DNA of 64,000 nucleotides from Phytophthora sp. 'mugwort' (taxonomy: Eukaryota > Oomycota > Peronosporomycetes > Peronosporales > Peronosporaceae), in the NCBI GenBank assembly GCA_033558025.1, contig JAUCEF010000011.1, positions 620,001-684,000 of the forward strand, in the 5' to 3' direction. Positions 32,913-42,494 of this stretch are shown piece after piece (positions within the stretch are counted from its first letter, which is position 1; the number at the start of each line of letters is the position of its first letter). The position numbers were made by a program, and so were the translations under genes. Below the pieces are notes generated by a model. That model was not told the origin of the DNA, did not search any database, and saw only the letters and a list, made by a program, of their open reading frames with translations.

Positions 32913-33960
32913 ATGGAACTACTCTCCAAGCTCTTCAACGATCCCAAAACAGGTTTCGCGGTGTCCAGAGCCTGTATGAGAAGGCTAAAAGCATCGACAG
33001 CTCAATCGGTCTCAAGGATATGAAATGGTACGCGAGCAACTCCGATACGCTGATACTCAACAGTTTCAGGATCAGCGACGCCGCTTCGATCAGTTCCACA
33101 TCGCAAGCAACAATCCAGATTCATGGCAGATGGACTTAACTTTCTGAGAAGGGAGAACGCTACTCACAGCCGTCAATATCAATAGTCGATTGGGGTACGT
33201 AGAGCTAATCCCCAACAAACAAGCAGACACCGTTCTGAGAGCTCTCAAACGTTTCGTAAAACTTCACAAACCGAGCGTTATAACGAGCGACAACGGATCT
33301 GAATTCATGAATCAACAAGTCCAAGAGCTATTTCAAGAAGTCGAAATTACTTATTTCAACAATGAACGTGGGGAACACTCAACGATGGGGAAGAGCGATA
33401 CAATCGAACGATCAAGCAACCTTGCTGCGTTCAGGGCTTACTCTAAGCAAGCGATTAGTATCCGACTTGATTGACACCTACAATTTAGCTCAGCATAGTG
33501 CCATTGGCATGACTCCAAATGAAGCGAGAGGAAGCGTCATTCAAGTGGAGCTCGATCTTAATCAAAAACTACAATAAATTCACTACGGGTGAGCAGTTGT
33601 TTATCGTCTGAAATCGAAACAATTTGGTAAGGAAACAGCGAAGTGGAGTACTCTCGTCTATGAAGTTGCAGGAATGGATGGATATCGCATCCAAATACGC
33701 TTCAAGAACGACCACGTGCTTTATAAGTCCCCCCAACGAGCTCAAACGCGTCAAGCTTGCTATCGCGGATACGGATGTTGAACCTGGTCAGATATATGAA
33801 GCGGAGGCGATTCTGAATCATAAACAAATGCACAGCGGCAAGTACAAATCTTTTATCAAGTGGAAAGCGTATGACGAGCCGTCATAGGATAGTCAGGACA
33901 GTCTCCGGCTAATCAACAAAAATGATGTGAGCACGCTGGAGAAGCAGTACTGGGGTACAG
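32913..33960 (+). pseudogene. Polinton retroviral-type integrase with chromodomain, frameshifted
   Basis: ATG at 32913 (MELLSKLFNDPKTGF). The rve core is split over frames: a QMDLTF segment with the likely first Asp, NINSRLGYVELIPN, VITSDNGSEFMNQQ with the second Asp, and HSTMGKSDTIERS with the Glu. Then GMDGYRIQIRFKNDHVLYKS and a C-terminal chromodomain EAEAILNHKQMHSGKYKSF with KWKAYDEPS. A TAG at 33885 stands where the chromodomain usually has Trp. Chromodomain integrases of this kind are known from Polintons. It follows polB closely, and overlaps a small reverse-strand gene at its 3' end. Confidence 0.85.
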
Positions 33961-34157
33961 ATCAAGCTTCGCCGGAGGCGGTCATCTGACTGGCTTGGAG
34001 GCGCCAATCGCGCAATTTCAATTCGTGCTGTCTCAGCTCGTCTCCTAAGCTCTACATATTTTTTGACAATAAGTTGAGCTTCTTCCTCATCATCAGTGTT
34101 GTCATAGACTCCAGCGGCATCAAGAGCATCGTATTCTATGTACTGGATCTCATCCAT
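33909..34157 (-). CDS. Small acidic-to-basic Polinton protein
   Basis: Start ATG at 34157 (MDEIQYIEYDALDAAGVYDN), 82 codons, acidic N-terminus with DDEEEAQ, then a charged helix VKKYVELRRRAETARIE. It is divergent from the gene at 34202 and its 3' end overlaps the integrase 3' end. Not recognised. Confidence 0.45.
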   Translation of the reverse strand: MDEIQYIEYDALDAAGVYDNTDDEEEAQLIVKKYVELRRRAETARIEIARLAPPSQSDDRLRRSLICTPVLLLQRAHIIFVD

Positions 34158-34201
34158 TGCAAAAATATTTGGTGATATATATAGATAGCGATAAATTTGA
34201 T

Positions 34202-34537
34202 ATGAGGAAATGCCAAGCAACCACTAAAAGCAACGTTCCGTGCTCTCGCAATGCTCTCAAAATAGGGTATTGCTTTCAGCACGATATAGATAAACAGATC
34301 GTTATGTACCGCAGGGAGCTCGCGAAGATGCCTCAGCGAGTCAGGCGATACATTGAGATAAGCAACGATCTAAAAGAAAAGCTTGATGTAGTACAGAAAC
34401 TCGACTACATCAAATCGGAACTGATCAAAATTGGTGGCGATAATCATTCATATCGAGCAATTATCGATAGTCCGTTCTTTCGAGGGCATATTGAGAAACT
34501 ATTTGATATGACAGCCGTGGAGGCTCGAGATGAGTAG
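34202..34537 (+). CDS. Small Cys/His-motif Polinton protein
   Basis: Intact frame of 111 codons from ATG 34202 (the reading frame is open further upstream). It starts with a C-x9-C-x10-C-x3-H motif (CQATTKSNVPCSRN...YCFQHD), a small zinc-knuckle type seen in viral and transposon proteins, then a predicted helical region. Divergent to the reverse-strand gene by 44 bases. Role unknown; possibly nucleic-acid binding. Confidence 0.6.
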   Translation: MRKCQATTKSNVPCSRNALKIGYCFQHDIDKQIVMYRRELAKMPQRVRRYIEISNDLKEKLDVVQKLDYIKSELIKIGGDNHSYRAIIDSPFFRGHIEKLFDMTAVEARDE

Positions 34538-34693
34538 GATCGATTGCTCACGAGGCGAAACGCTCTCATCCATCCACATACTTGTGATCGATGGAGATTC
34601 CATAAATTTACCACTAACCAGTATTCTTAGTAAAATTATATATTGAATATTTTTAGTCAATACCATCTCTGCTATTGTATAATCAAAAAAAAA

Positions 34694-35203
34694 ATGTTTC
34701 CGTCATTCTCTAGTCTATCACAGCGCGAACGCAAGCGACAAGAACTACTCCACAACGCTGAGCGCGAGATATCTATCGATAATCATCTAAAGCAACGATA
34801 TGCGGAGATGATGTGGACCACTGATAACGAAGCGAGCATAATTCCGATAGCATCAAGCATGTTATCGACTGGAACTCAAACAACTACATCAGAGAACAAT
34901 TCAGCTCAGACGACTACATCTACCATAGGTGAGGATGAGAACCGCCAGATGAAAACTTACCAGGCAATAGTCGATTTGTTCAAGCTCCAGCCTGACCTCG
35001 CATCATGGGATCTTCATCCAATGTTTGATCCGTTACTGGTAACTGATGCTAAAGCGAAACGAGACATGTACTTCCTGGGCCCTGACGCTAGGATTTATTA
35101 CCGATCGTCTCGGATCGCCGTTCGAAACGATAAGCAAAGTGAACTTGTCGGTATCACGCTTGGGAAGCTACTCTCGAGTACATCCTCACCTGAAGTAGAT
35201 TAG
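34694..35203 (+). CDS. Polinton protein of unknown function
   Basis: 169-codon frame from ATG 34694 after an A-rich stretch. Basic helical N-terminus (RERKRQELLHNAEREIS), a Thr/Ser/Gln-rich middle and a C-terminal globular part with FLGPDARIYYRSS. It ends in TAG at 35201; the same frame continues after the stop with WMVRFELESYERNRLLYALRS, so the protein may have been longer. Its position before the capsid cluster matches the unassigned PX/PY-type genes of Polintons. Confidence 0.55.
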   Translation: MFPSFSSLSQRERKRQELLHNAEREISIDNHLKQRYAEMMWTTDNEASIIPIASSMLSTGTQTTTSENNSAQTTTSTIGEDENRQMKTYQAIVDLFKLQPDLASWDLHPMFDPLLVTDAKAKRDMYFLGPDARIYYRSSRIAVRNDKQSELVGITLGKLLSSTSSPEVD

Positions 35204-36190
35204 TGGATGGTCAGGTTCGAGCTCGAGAGCTACGAGAGAAATCGTCTGCTCTATGCACTGCGTTCAATGCGCTGAAGAATAACGTCGGTAGTGAGACGCT
35301 GGGTGAGAGTCGCTCCGCTCTAAACTCGATCATCAATCAAGCTATTGATGAGAATATGTCAAACGACTCGCGAACTGATGATATCGCTCAAGAATCGAAA
35401 AAGCACTCATCAAAGTCATAGAAAACAGCAGAGAAGGTCGTTAAGAGTAAGCTCCTGCATAGCTTCAATGGCAAACCTGGGTTCTATACGGGGGACGCTC
35501 GGATAATCTTCAGGGATTGCCAGAGCCACTCAGTGAATATTACATCGATTCAACCAATTTCAAGCTCCGTCAAATCTCGAATCATCGTCATCCGATAAGA
35601 AAGAGCATTCTCTTCTATCATCCCCAACACTCTCCAGTTTCTCTTCCAAAGCGCTCAGAACCGAGCAATCGTACTGGGTACTAGCGGAACCGAGATAAAA
35701 TCAGCAATAAAACGACCACTCGAGGATAGCGCTGTATCTGGCTTAACCATCGATCAAAAGCGACCGAACCTCAACGAGCTGAGTCGATCGGTTGGGAGCA
35801 ATTTTGATATGGTCGAGGCCGTGGTGATTATAAGAAGCTCGTTCAAGATCTATACACAGATAATCCTTGGTTGCTTCGAGAATATTTACCTCTGGCAGTA
35901 TCGAAGCTGAATAAGCAATACGATTCGAGTGGATACTACCTGGACCTATTTGGCGGTATCGTCGGATCAAAGCCAAAACCAGAGACGGCACGTCGGTGAC
36001 GAATCTGACAGAGGATCCGCTTGCTACGGCGGAAGCGTTGACTCGTATGGATCTTAGCTGGCCTCTAACCTTTCAAGGTGTTATCGAATATCCAACCCAG
36101 GCTGTGAAATACTACAACGATAATCCTGACAAGATCGAGAGCATCGATTCGGACCTCAGCTTCAGCAAATCCACGATAGTTTGAGAAAGT
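35203..36190 (+). pseudogene. Polinton ORF remnant(s) of unknown function
   Basis: Three reading frames with coding character succeed each other: 35203-35600 (with LNSIINQAIDENM and FNGKPGFYTGDARIIFRD, broken by TAG at 35419), about 35690-35995 (SAIKRPLEDSAVSGLTIDQK, then YTDNPWLLREYLPLAVSKLN after a frame change), and 35996-36184 (LTRMDLSWPLTFQGVIEYP). They may be one or two genes. No known domain recognised. Confidence 0.45.
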
Positions 36191-36191
36191 T

Positions 36192-36860
36192 CAATATTAT
36201 TATCCCGAGCGATGGTCCATCGATTGATATGATTCTTGAGATGAAACCAGCCGTAACCGAGCGGGGCCTCCTGATGCTGGATACGTTAATAAAACCCGAT
36301 CCAGTATCACTCCAACGGGGGCTATAATCTCACGCAGCTGGAGGGCACCGGTTCCTACTCAGCGCTGGTATACAAGCGGATTGGGACTAAAATTTGTCCA
36401 TCTCCCGAAGCTCAATGAGTGTCTCCTAAACGTAGTTTATCGTAATTGCTTAACCGTCGGAGCATATCGCGAAATTTGTAAGGCTTTGTCGGAGCTGATC
36501 AAGACTCTGGTATTCGATGGCTCCATCAACCAGCAGCTGTATGAATCACTGTCCATGGATGACAATGAGTCTTTCATGAGCTGCTTCGTATCACGCATAC
36601 TCAGCACGCGCTACGCGATCCGATCAAGGATCCACGCGATGTACTCACGCAAGAGTACTTGAAGCTGAAGGGAGAGCTCAATGCTCGGAAACGATATCCC
36701 GTCGTGATTCGTGAGCTCAAGCGAGTGCTCGTGGAAATGTACAACATCTCCTGGGCTATAAAAAAAAAAAAAAAAAAAAACCAATAGAGCGTCGATTATC
36801 CTGCTTCCAAGTGAAGGCGCAGGCGCATCGCAAGCACTGTATCTAGACCATATAGGATAT
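36192..36860 (+). pseudogene. Polinton ORF remnant of unknown function
   Basis: Reads as TERGLLMLDTLIKPDPVSLQ, then in another frame LPKLNECLLNVVYRNCLTVG and EICKALSELIKTLVFDG up to 36660, and in a third frame VLTQEYLKLKGELNARKRYP until an A21 run at 36760. Convergent with the fibre-like gene. Not recognised; possibly a virion protein, given its neighbours. Confidence 0.45.
36760..36780. repeat. Homopolymer run of 21 A
   Basis: A21 near the 3' end of a rightward Polinton gene and between convergent genes. It is not followed by a target duplication and is not evidence of retroposition. Confidence 0.85.
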
Positions 36861-36863
36861 CGT

Positions 36864-37893
36864 TTATATCCTTTTTGTAATCGTGGTTGCACTCGAACTA
36901 CCGCGAACCCCCTGCTCCATCTGATAGTAGCTGACGATGTTCATAGAGGCTGAATATGTCATATTATCGTTTTGGATCACGAGAGCTTTGCTCGTGCTTC
37001 CTCCTGAAATCGAGAGGTATCGAAGACCAATGATACCATAACCAGCGTCCACGACCAGATCCTTGCTTGGTTCAACCTCACCAAGCGTTGTCAGTGATCG
37101 AGGAAAGAGCGATAGATGAGCTTGGGTACCGTTGACGTATAGGCTCGTGCAATTGAATGATCCGATCACATCGAGCTTATAACTTGTCGAAGCTCCAACA
37201 ATTGAGATGTTTCCTGATGCATCCATGAGCAATCGATCGCTATTACCATACCTAATGAAGAATCTATTCGCTTCAGAGGCGTGAGCGGACCCGCGTACTC
37301 CAATCTTGCATTGATAGAAGCTCGCGATGTTTATAGAGGCTGCAGATGCCGTATTATCGTTCTGGATTACGAGAGACTTGTTTTGAGGAGCCTCTGGTAA
37401 TCGAGAGGTAGTGGAGGCCAGATATAGCATACTCGGTATCAGCGACCAGAGTCTTGCTTGGCTAGACTATACCTAAACTGGTCGACAACCGGCTGATATC
37501 GTAAGCAACGCCATCCTGCTTGTACAAGATAGATTCGATGCTGTTGAGAGTCGCGATCGCTTTGTTAAAATTCAATATGATAGCCTTAGATGGTGTTGCT
37601 TGACCGGCTAGGCTGATAGTAAAGATAAATTGCTGAGGTCGAGCCATTGAGAATGAGTGATACACAATCGAGAGAATTGATAGCTCCAATGTCTCGATTT
37701 GAATCGACAACGAGAGCTGACATGGGTGCTGCTTCTCCCAGCGTGGTCCCAGAAATAAAACTTAATCTATAGTCAGTCTTGCTAAGAAATAGGGCGTCAG
37801 CCATCTCGAGGCTCAAAACGTCTGTTCCGCTCGCATAGTAATTTGGATTAGAAGATTGTTGATTCTTGCGAGGGAGGACGAGCTGTAAATCCC
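36864..37893 (-). pseudogene. Repetitive fibre-like Polinton protein, frameshifted
   Basis: Read leftward from about 37893 with two or more frame changes. It consists of repeated modules: PSKALVVD-type segments (variants PMSALVVDSNRDIGAINSL, PSKTLVADTEYAISGL, PSKDLVVDAGYGIIGLRYL), each followed by YLSI, then LVIQNDN, SASxNI, YQ and GVRGS. Such short beta-rich repeats with polar turns resemble virus tail-fibre or adhesin proteins; this is inference from pattern only. It lies beside the ATPase and capsid genes on the opposite strand, divergent from the ATPase. The open C-terminal part is 36864-37430. Confidence 0.6.
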
Positions 37894-37950
37894 ATTACGG
37901 TGGCTTGATTTTTTTATATATATCATTGAATATACTTTCAGAGCTTGCGG

Positions 37951-38633
37951 ATGACGAAGCAAATTAATAACTGGGGAGCAGCACTCCCAAAAAAGTACCG
38001 TTCAGACTCTGTCGGTGATATTAAGGCGTTTGGAATCAAGAGACTATTTCGAGGAATCATTCTTGCGCCTTCCAACGCGGGAAAGACCAGTCTCGTCTTT
38101 CATATCGTTAAGAACAGCCCTAAAGGTTTTAGCCATCTACATATCATCGCCCGCAACCCTGATCAAGAACTATACAATTATATGAAGGACAAATTGAATG
38201 GCTTCATGGCTGTATGAGCCATCACTCCACCGTCGGTTGATGATTTTCAGAAAGATTCCAGGGGTGGCATCCAGCTCGACATCATTGATGACTGCAGCTC
38301 GGATATATAAGAAGCTTCAGAAGGATCTCTTCAGCCGTCACTTCATCCGCGGTCGCCACAAATGGTTCTAACACTCTTTCTGACGCATTCGTGGTTCAGC
38401 ACGGACAAGTTTATTAGGCTCAACTCGAGTACCTCTGGATCCTCAAGGCGAACAGCAGACGAGACTTAAGAATGGTCATCAGCGACTTCAGTCTCCTAGG
38501 AATTACGCTTGAGAAGCTAATTAGCGATTACAATGAAGCCACTAAAGAAAAGGGTCAAGCATTGCTGACCGACAATGTTAGAGGCGTATTGAGATATAAT
38601 TTTAACGAACATGCAATTCGTTTCAGTGATTGA
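37951..38633 (+). pseudogene. Polinton genome-packaging ATPase (FtsK/HerA, A32-like), frameshifted
   Basis: ATG at 37951 (MTKQINNWGAALPKKY). Walker A is ILAPSNAGKTSLVF near 38065-38100 and Walker B LDIIDDCSSD near 38275. Then FLTHSWFSTDKFIRLN carries the sensor-like region, and the C-terminus reads DLRMVISDFSLLGITLEKLI and ends at 38633. At least three frame changes and a stop after FMAV (38215) inactivate it. In related viruses this enzyme pumps DNA into the capsid. It precedes the capsid genes. Confidence 0.8.
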
Positions 38634-38647
38634 ATATACAAAAATCA

Positions 38648-39104
38648 TGTCGAATATCATTACCCTATCTACCCGCCATATCATTTCCAATAGATTTAAC
38701 AATGCTCCGATACGAGTTCCCTGGCAGCTCTGTCGAGTTCGTCAATACCGAAATTGCTATCCACAGCATCAACATGTATAATTCTCAATTCAACATCGAC
38801 TCCACTTCATATGGCAATAATTCTTTCAAGATTTTGATGCCAACCGGCAATGACTACTCGACGATCCAAATCGTACTTCGTGACGGATATTACAGCTATG
38901 CCAATATCAATGCATCGGTTCAAGCAGCGACGATGAGCGCCGGAGCGTACCTGATCAATGCTGATGGCGACAATGTGTTTTATTTTAATTTGTCTGAGAA
39001 CCCTACATTCTACTCCTGTCAGGTTGATCTCTCGCCTGGGCCGACGACCTTTTTCGGGCTGGTCTCGACCGCCTACTGGGCTATACTCGGACAGTGGCTC
39101 TGGA
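38648..39104 (+). pseudogene. Polinton minor capsid (penton-type) protein, truncated
   Basis: ATG at 38648 (MSNIITLSTRHIISNRF), 15 bases after the ATPase stop. After a frame change it reads YEFPGSSVEFVNTEIAIHSI and NMYNSQFNI, the characteristic start of Polinton minor capsid proteins (single jelly roll, penton vertex). The similarity fades at about residue 140, around CQVDLSPGPTTFF, while family members are about 230-250 residues. A deletion seems to have fused the gene to the end of the convergent neighbour. Confidence 0.65.
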
Positions 39105-39615
39105 TTACCGCTTGGGTTCTTGTACCCCATCTCCGGAGAACCCTTGGCTCAAGCGTCGGGAGGGTTTAGCCTCGGCAACTCCGACTCCTGTAAATTTCTT
39201 CAACGCTTGGCGAGCAACGCCGACGAGAGCCGAATCGCGACTCGTCGATGCTATGTACGCAGATACTATGCTGGCGGTCCGTCTGCGGCAGTCGATAGAG
39301 CAGGTTTGATTACTGGTTTTCAAGCACGCTTGAGGCCAGCCCAGATGGTTCTCCATGCTGACGAACCTTGAAGACTGCCCCCAATAGTTTCCATTGGGTA
39401 CTCAGTCTCGCGCGGCGTAATACTGATGCGAACGCCTCTGTTAGCCTTCTTAGCTTTCACAACCTTAGCGTACGATTCTGGTGTAATTGCAGAGTTGTGC
39501 CAGAGCCAGCCAGATCAGCTTTGGTCAGCTACAGGAAAAGGTTGCCAGACTGGGCAGCCCTAAGGAGGCGAGCCGCTGGGATAGCATAGGAAACGGATAG
39601 GTCCTTGTAAAGCAT
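39105..39615 (-). pseudogene. Small basic Polinton virion-type protein, frameshifted
   Basis: Leftward reading from ATG 39615 (MLYKDLSVSYAIPAARLL) through LTKADLAGSGTTLQLHQNR, then KKANRGVRISITPRETEYPM and a final alanine/serine-rich basic part ending VQEPKR. The order TK-G-LxLxxxQ followed by a KxGxxIxIT segment recalls a conserved small protein found beside capsid genes in Polintons and related viruses (from memory of the family; not verified). Two frame changes and a stop are present. Confidence 0.5.
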
Positions 39616-39653
39616 GATTGATATATTAGCTTGAGAGTTATAACCTCAAAAAA

Positions 39654-40028
39654 TTAAATAACATTAATATCCAAATCCATGAACCTATCCATTAGGTGTA
39701 TTGTTTTGTGATGGCGGCAGTAGAGCCACACGAGGCACCGGACTCCACAATATTCAGCTGTGGAAGCTTCGATCTGCCTGTCAAACTACGGGAGATTTCC
39801 TAACGCGGTCGGAGGTGGGACGCCCATGCAATCGAAGTAACTACAATCACATACAGCGACCCAATGTCCGACCCCAGGGCTCGTTCTAAGCAGTACCAAA
39901 TGGCTTCCCTTCGCGGGGAGCGGGCGTTCGATCTCGGAAAGCTCGACTATGTCATCAATCCGTACTCCGATGCGCTTGCTCAGCTCGATTAGATCGTGAT
40001 CAGAGGTGACACCTTTGACTAGCTCCAT
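39654..40028 (-). pseudogene. Polinton adenovirus-type cysteine protease, one premature stop
   Basis: ATG at 40028 (MELVKGVTSDHDLIELSKRI), 124 codons to TAA at 39654. The catalytic His lies in VGHWVAV near 39864, followed by YFDCMGVPPP; the catalytic Cys is in AEYCGVRCLVWLYC near 39745. This is the order of the C5/ULP1-like maturation proteases that cleave capsid proteins. A TAG at 39786 interrupts the frame between the two, otherwise the reading is continuous. It is divergent from the major capsid gene, with 46 bases between start codons. Confidence 0.8.
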
Positions 40029-40074
40029 TAATTATTTTCTCACCTGATTATATCAGCCGCAATGTACTTCCAGC

Positions 40075-41850
40075 ATGTCCGACACTACCCAATTAGCGAA
40101 CGCCTATTTACTGCAATAAGCCCTCAAATCCGAGGCACCCGTCAATGTATCTAAGGGTAAGTCCATATCAGTCATCTATGATGGCAACCAGGGATCGTAC
40201 AACTCGAGATTGATCATGATTGATGCTACCTCGCAGCTAACAGGCTCATAAGGATATGCTAGCCTAAAGGATGGCTACCTTTTACTACCGTATGTTATAT
40301 TACTGCTAAGAGCACCGGCAATGCTGACCTCAACAAGAGCACTATCTCTAGATTTGCGTGTGCGCTCAATGTAACGTCACCAAGGTCGTCGACTCTCTGA
40401 CTGTCGAACTCAACGGTAAAACAAAATGTCACGGAATCTGAATACAAAGGCTTTTGGAATAACCTACGAGCGATGAGTGAACTTTCTCAGGATGAGGTGG
40501 CAAAGCATGGGGCTAACATGCATTTATATCATGATACGTGGTCAGGTATCAACTTTAGTGGACGGGCGATGGCTACTCAAACAACCAGATTGGTGTGACA
40601 TCGCCAGACGACACAACGTTATCTCAAGCCCAGGAGCCGTGGGCATACAGCAGTGGGTTCTTCAAGCGTCTGCGAACACTCCCGCTCCCGTTGACTCTAC
40701 TGAGGCCAGTGGACCTTCTCGTGGGCCTCGTTCGGTACTACGGCTACCAAACAGATCCTTCAGCAGAACGGGCGCGGCTGTTTTAAGGAGTCGGATGTAA
40801 CCTCGTTTGGCAACGACAAAATTGTTGGTCACTGGTTTCATATGCTAAAATCAAGCTCATAGATCTACACTCCATTTTCAAGGAAATCGATATTTGCGCT
40901 AATCCACAGCTAAAGCTCCGCTTGCGTATTAATGCTGTTACGGTTGCTCTATCGGGTACGACTTCGACTATGAAGCTCGACTCGACCACGATGACCTCCG
41001 GCAGACTGTTCCTATCATAATTGCCTCGGCTGCAGCTGCTGCTAAGTCTGTGGCTAGTGACACGATCACTCCAGCCGCGCCAATGAACGATGTACTGGTG
41101 ACTGTTGGTTCTCAGCTTTCATTCTCATTCGGCCCGATTGGCAACGCATTCACGTCTACCAGCCCGGTTGGCGAGTATTTCCCATTCACAACCAGCCGTT
41201 TAATGACCCCCTTCTATCATTTACGCAACCCGACATCTATCATCCAGAAGCCGGTGAAGACCGTTCGCTACCAGGGCTGTTCCGCCCAGATGTTTCGCAA
41301 GGGCACTAGTACGTCTCTGCGTCGCCTACTGGCCAGTTAAAAAATGCTCCTTTCGATCTCGACATTTTTGAATACAAGAAAAATGTTAATTTCGTGGCTC
41401 TTATCCCGTTCGCTGAGACGAGCGCTGGCCACTTCGCCACTCAGCACGGCACGCCGCAGTATCAGAGTCCCTTCTAGTGATCCCTCGACTTGCATGCCTG
41501 GGTCTAGCATCCATAATTTCCAGGTAACCATCGGTGACACAAACGTGTTCGATAAGAGCCAGGAGTATGATTTTGAATCCTTCCGCCGCGAGTTCAGCAA
41601 ACTGGGAGCCATTAATGGAGATCTCAGCGGTGAGATCTTAAACGGATTGATTGATTCACAGCAGTGGTCGATGGCTCAACGCATCCTCGTAGCTGACTGT
41701 TCGTGTCTCACACAGAATGAGGTGCCTCAGGCCATTCAGGTGTCGAGAATCAACAGCTCGGCGACCGGCATGGATCTGCTCGTGCTCATTATTTACGAGC
41801 GAGAATTTGAGATCGACCGTCACATGGGAAACGTTCATAGAACTGATTGA
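40075..41850 (+). pseudogene. Polinton major capsid protein (double jelly roll), broken
   Basis: ATG at 40075 (MSDTTQLANAYLLQ, then TAA). Joined across frames it contains KSISVIYDGNQGSYNSRLIM, an alanine-rich central part near 41035, SFGPIGNAFTSTSPVGEYFP at 41130, FDLDIFEYKKNVNFVALIPF near 41350, and a conserved C-terminal region with VFDKSQEYDFESF, INGDLSGEILNGLID and LLVLIIYEREFEID. This C-terminal pattern matches Polinton major capsid proteins, whose trimers form the icosahedral shell. Length about 590 codons, with stops and at least three frameshifts. Confidence 0.8.
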
Positions 41851-41923
41851 ACACCTCACGTTGAATGCTAATTAATTAAATTTAATTAATAGAAATGATC
41901 TGGCTACCTGTATAGAGAGCATA

Positions 41924-42234
41924 ATGAGTACATTAAATTTTGGAAAGCATTAGTCAATGACTATTGAGGAGGTATATGCCTCTGATCCAGGATACTCCGC
42001 TGGTTATCGAATCAAAAGAGTTTCGTTGAATGCAGCAGTGATATTGGCAAGTTCCTGGATTAGAAACTTAGCAATGATGGATCATACATCATGTCGTGGG
42101 GAAAATAACGCAATAAGACGATTAAACAGATCCAAACCATTGACCCTGATTACCTTGAATAGTTGAGTAAAAACGACTTCGTTAAGTCGAAGATTCCGAA
42201 GCTGAAGATTGAGGTCGATGAACCCCTGAAGTAA
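41924..42234 (+). pseudogene. Polinton DUF3820-like protein, broken
   Basis: ATG at 41924 gives MSTLNFGKH, a TAG at 41951, then SMTIEEVYASDPGY; after a frame change FLD-TAG-KLSNDGSYIMSWGK, IQTIDPDYLE-TAG and DFVKSKIPKLKIEVDEPLK. The LNFGKH...TIEEVxxxDPxY pattern, repeated twice, is that of small DUF3820-type proteins found in many viruses and phages. Last gene before the right inverted repeat. Confidence 0.6.
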
Positions 42235-42281
42235 GCGTGTTGATATTTTTTAATTAATTCAGCAAAATATTGTTCCTCTGG

Positions 42282-42488
42282 ATATGAGGGTTCGAGAATA
42301 TTTGGTGATTGTGTTAAATGCTATGAAATTCTCGAAAATAGCTCATGAATATTAGCAATAGGAATGGTGCTCTGTCTCTTCCACAGCAAAAGGGTGAAAC
42401 TTTGTGTGTAATGGTATAGACGGAGCTCTTGGGCGGTTTATGTTCGATGTGTTAAAAACGGTAGGATAAACGGTTATTACCCTCTACT
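42282..42488 (-). repeat. Right terminal inverted repeat of Polinton
   Basis: Reverse complement begins AGTAGAGGGTAATAACCG. It corresponds to the left repeat over about 207 bp. The two copies differ at roughly one base in ten by eye. Confidence 0.95.
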
Positions 42489-42494
42489 CATAAC
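42489..42494. repeat. Right target-site duplication CATAAC
   Basis: Exact copy of 27431-27436 immediately after the right inverted repeat. Confidence 0.95.

Larger units (their letters stand above)
27437..42488. mobile_element. Polinton/Maverick virus-like DNA transposon, 15,052 bp, degenerate
   Basis: Polintons are self-synthesising transposons related to adenoviruses and virophages that encode their own polymerase, integrase and capsid. Seen here: terminal inverted repeats of about 208 bp beginning AGTAG and ending CTACT, and a perfect 6-bp target duplication CATAAC at 27431-27436 and 42489-42494. The family hallmark is AG/CT ends and 6-bp duplications. Inside are protein-primed PolB, chromodomain integrase, adenovirus-type protease, packaging ATPase, major and minor capsid genes and several accessory genes. 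Genes run mostly rightward; four are leftward. Nearly all core genes have stops or frameshifts. It interrupts the integrase gene of a Gypsy element. Confidence 0.95.

Noticed and set aside
36760..36780. A21 run as the poly(A) tail of a retroposed gene
   Set aside because: Lies inside the Polinton beside convergent viral-type genes, with no target duplication and no upstream processed host gene.
28921..42234. Alternative genetic code (TAA/TAG read as Gln) in the Polinton
   Set aside because: Many premature stops are TAG or TAA and one (32294) replaces a conserved Gln, but others stand at likely Trp positions (33885, 42160), TGA also occurs, and frameshifts accompany them. Ordinary decay is simpler.
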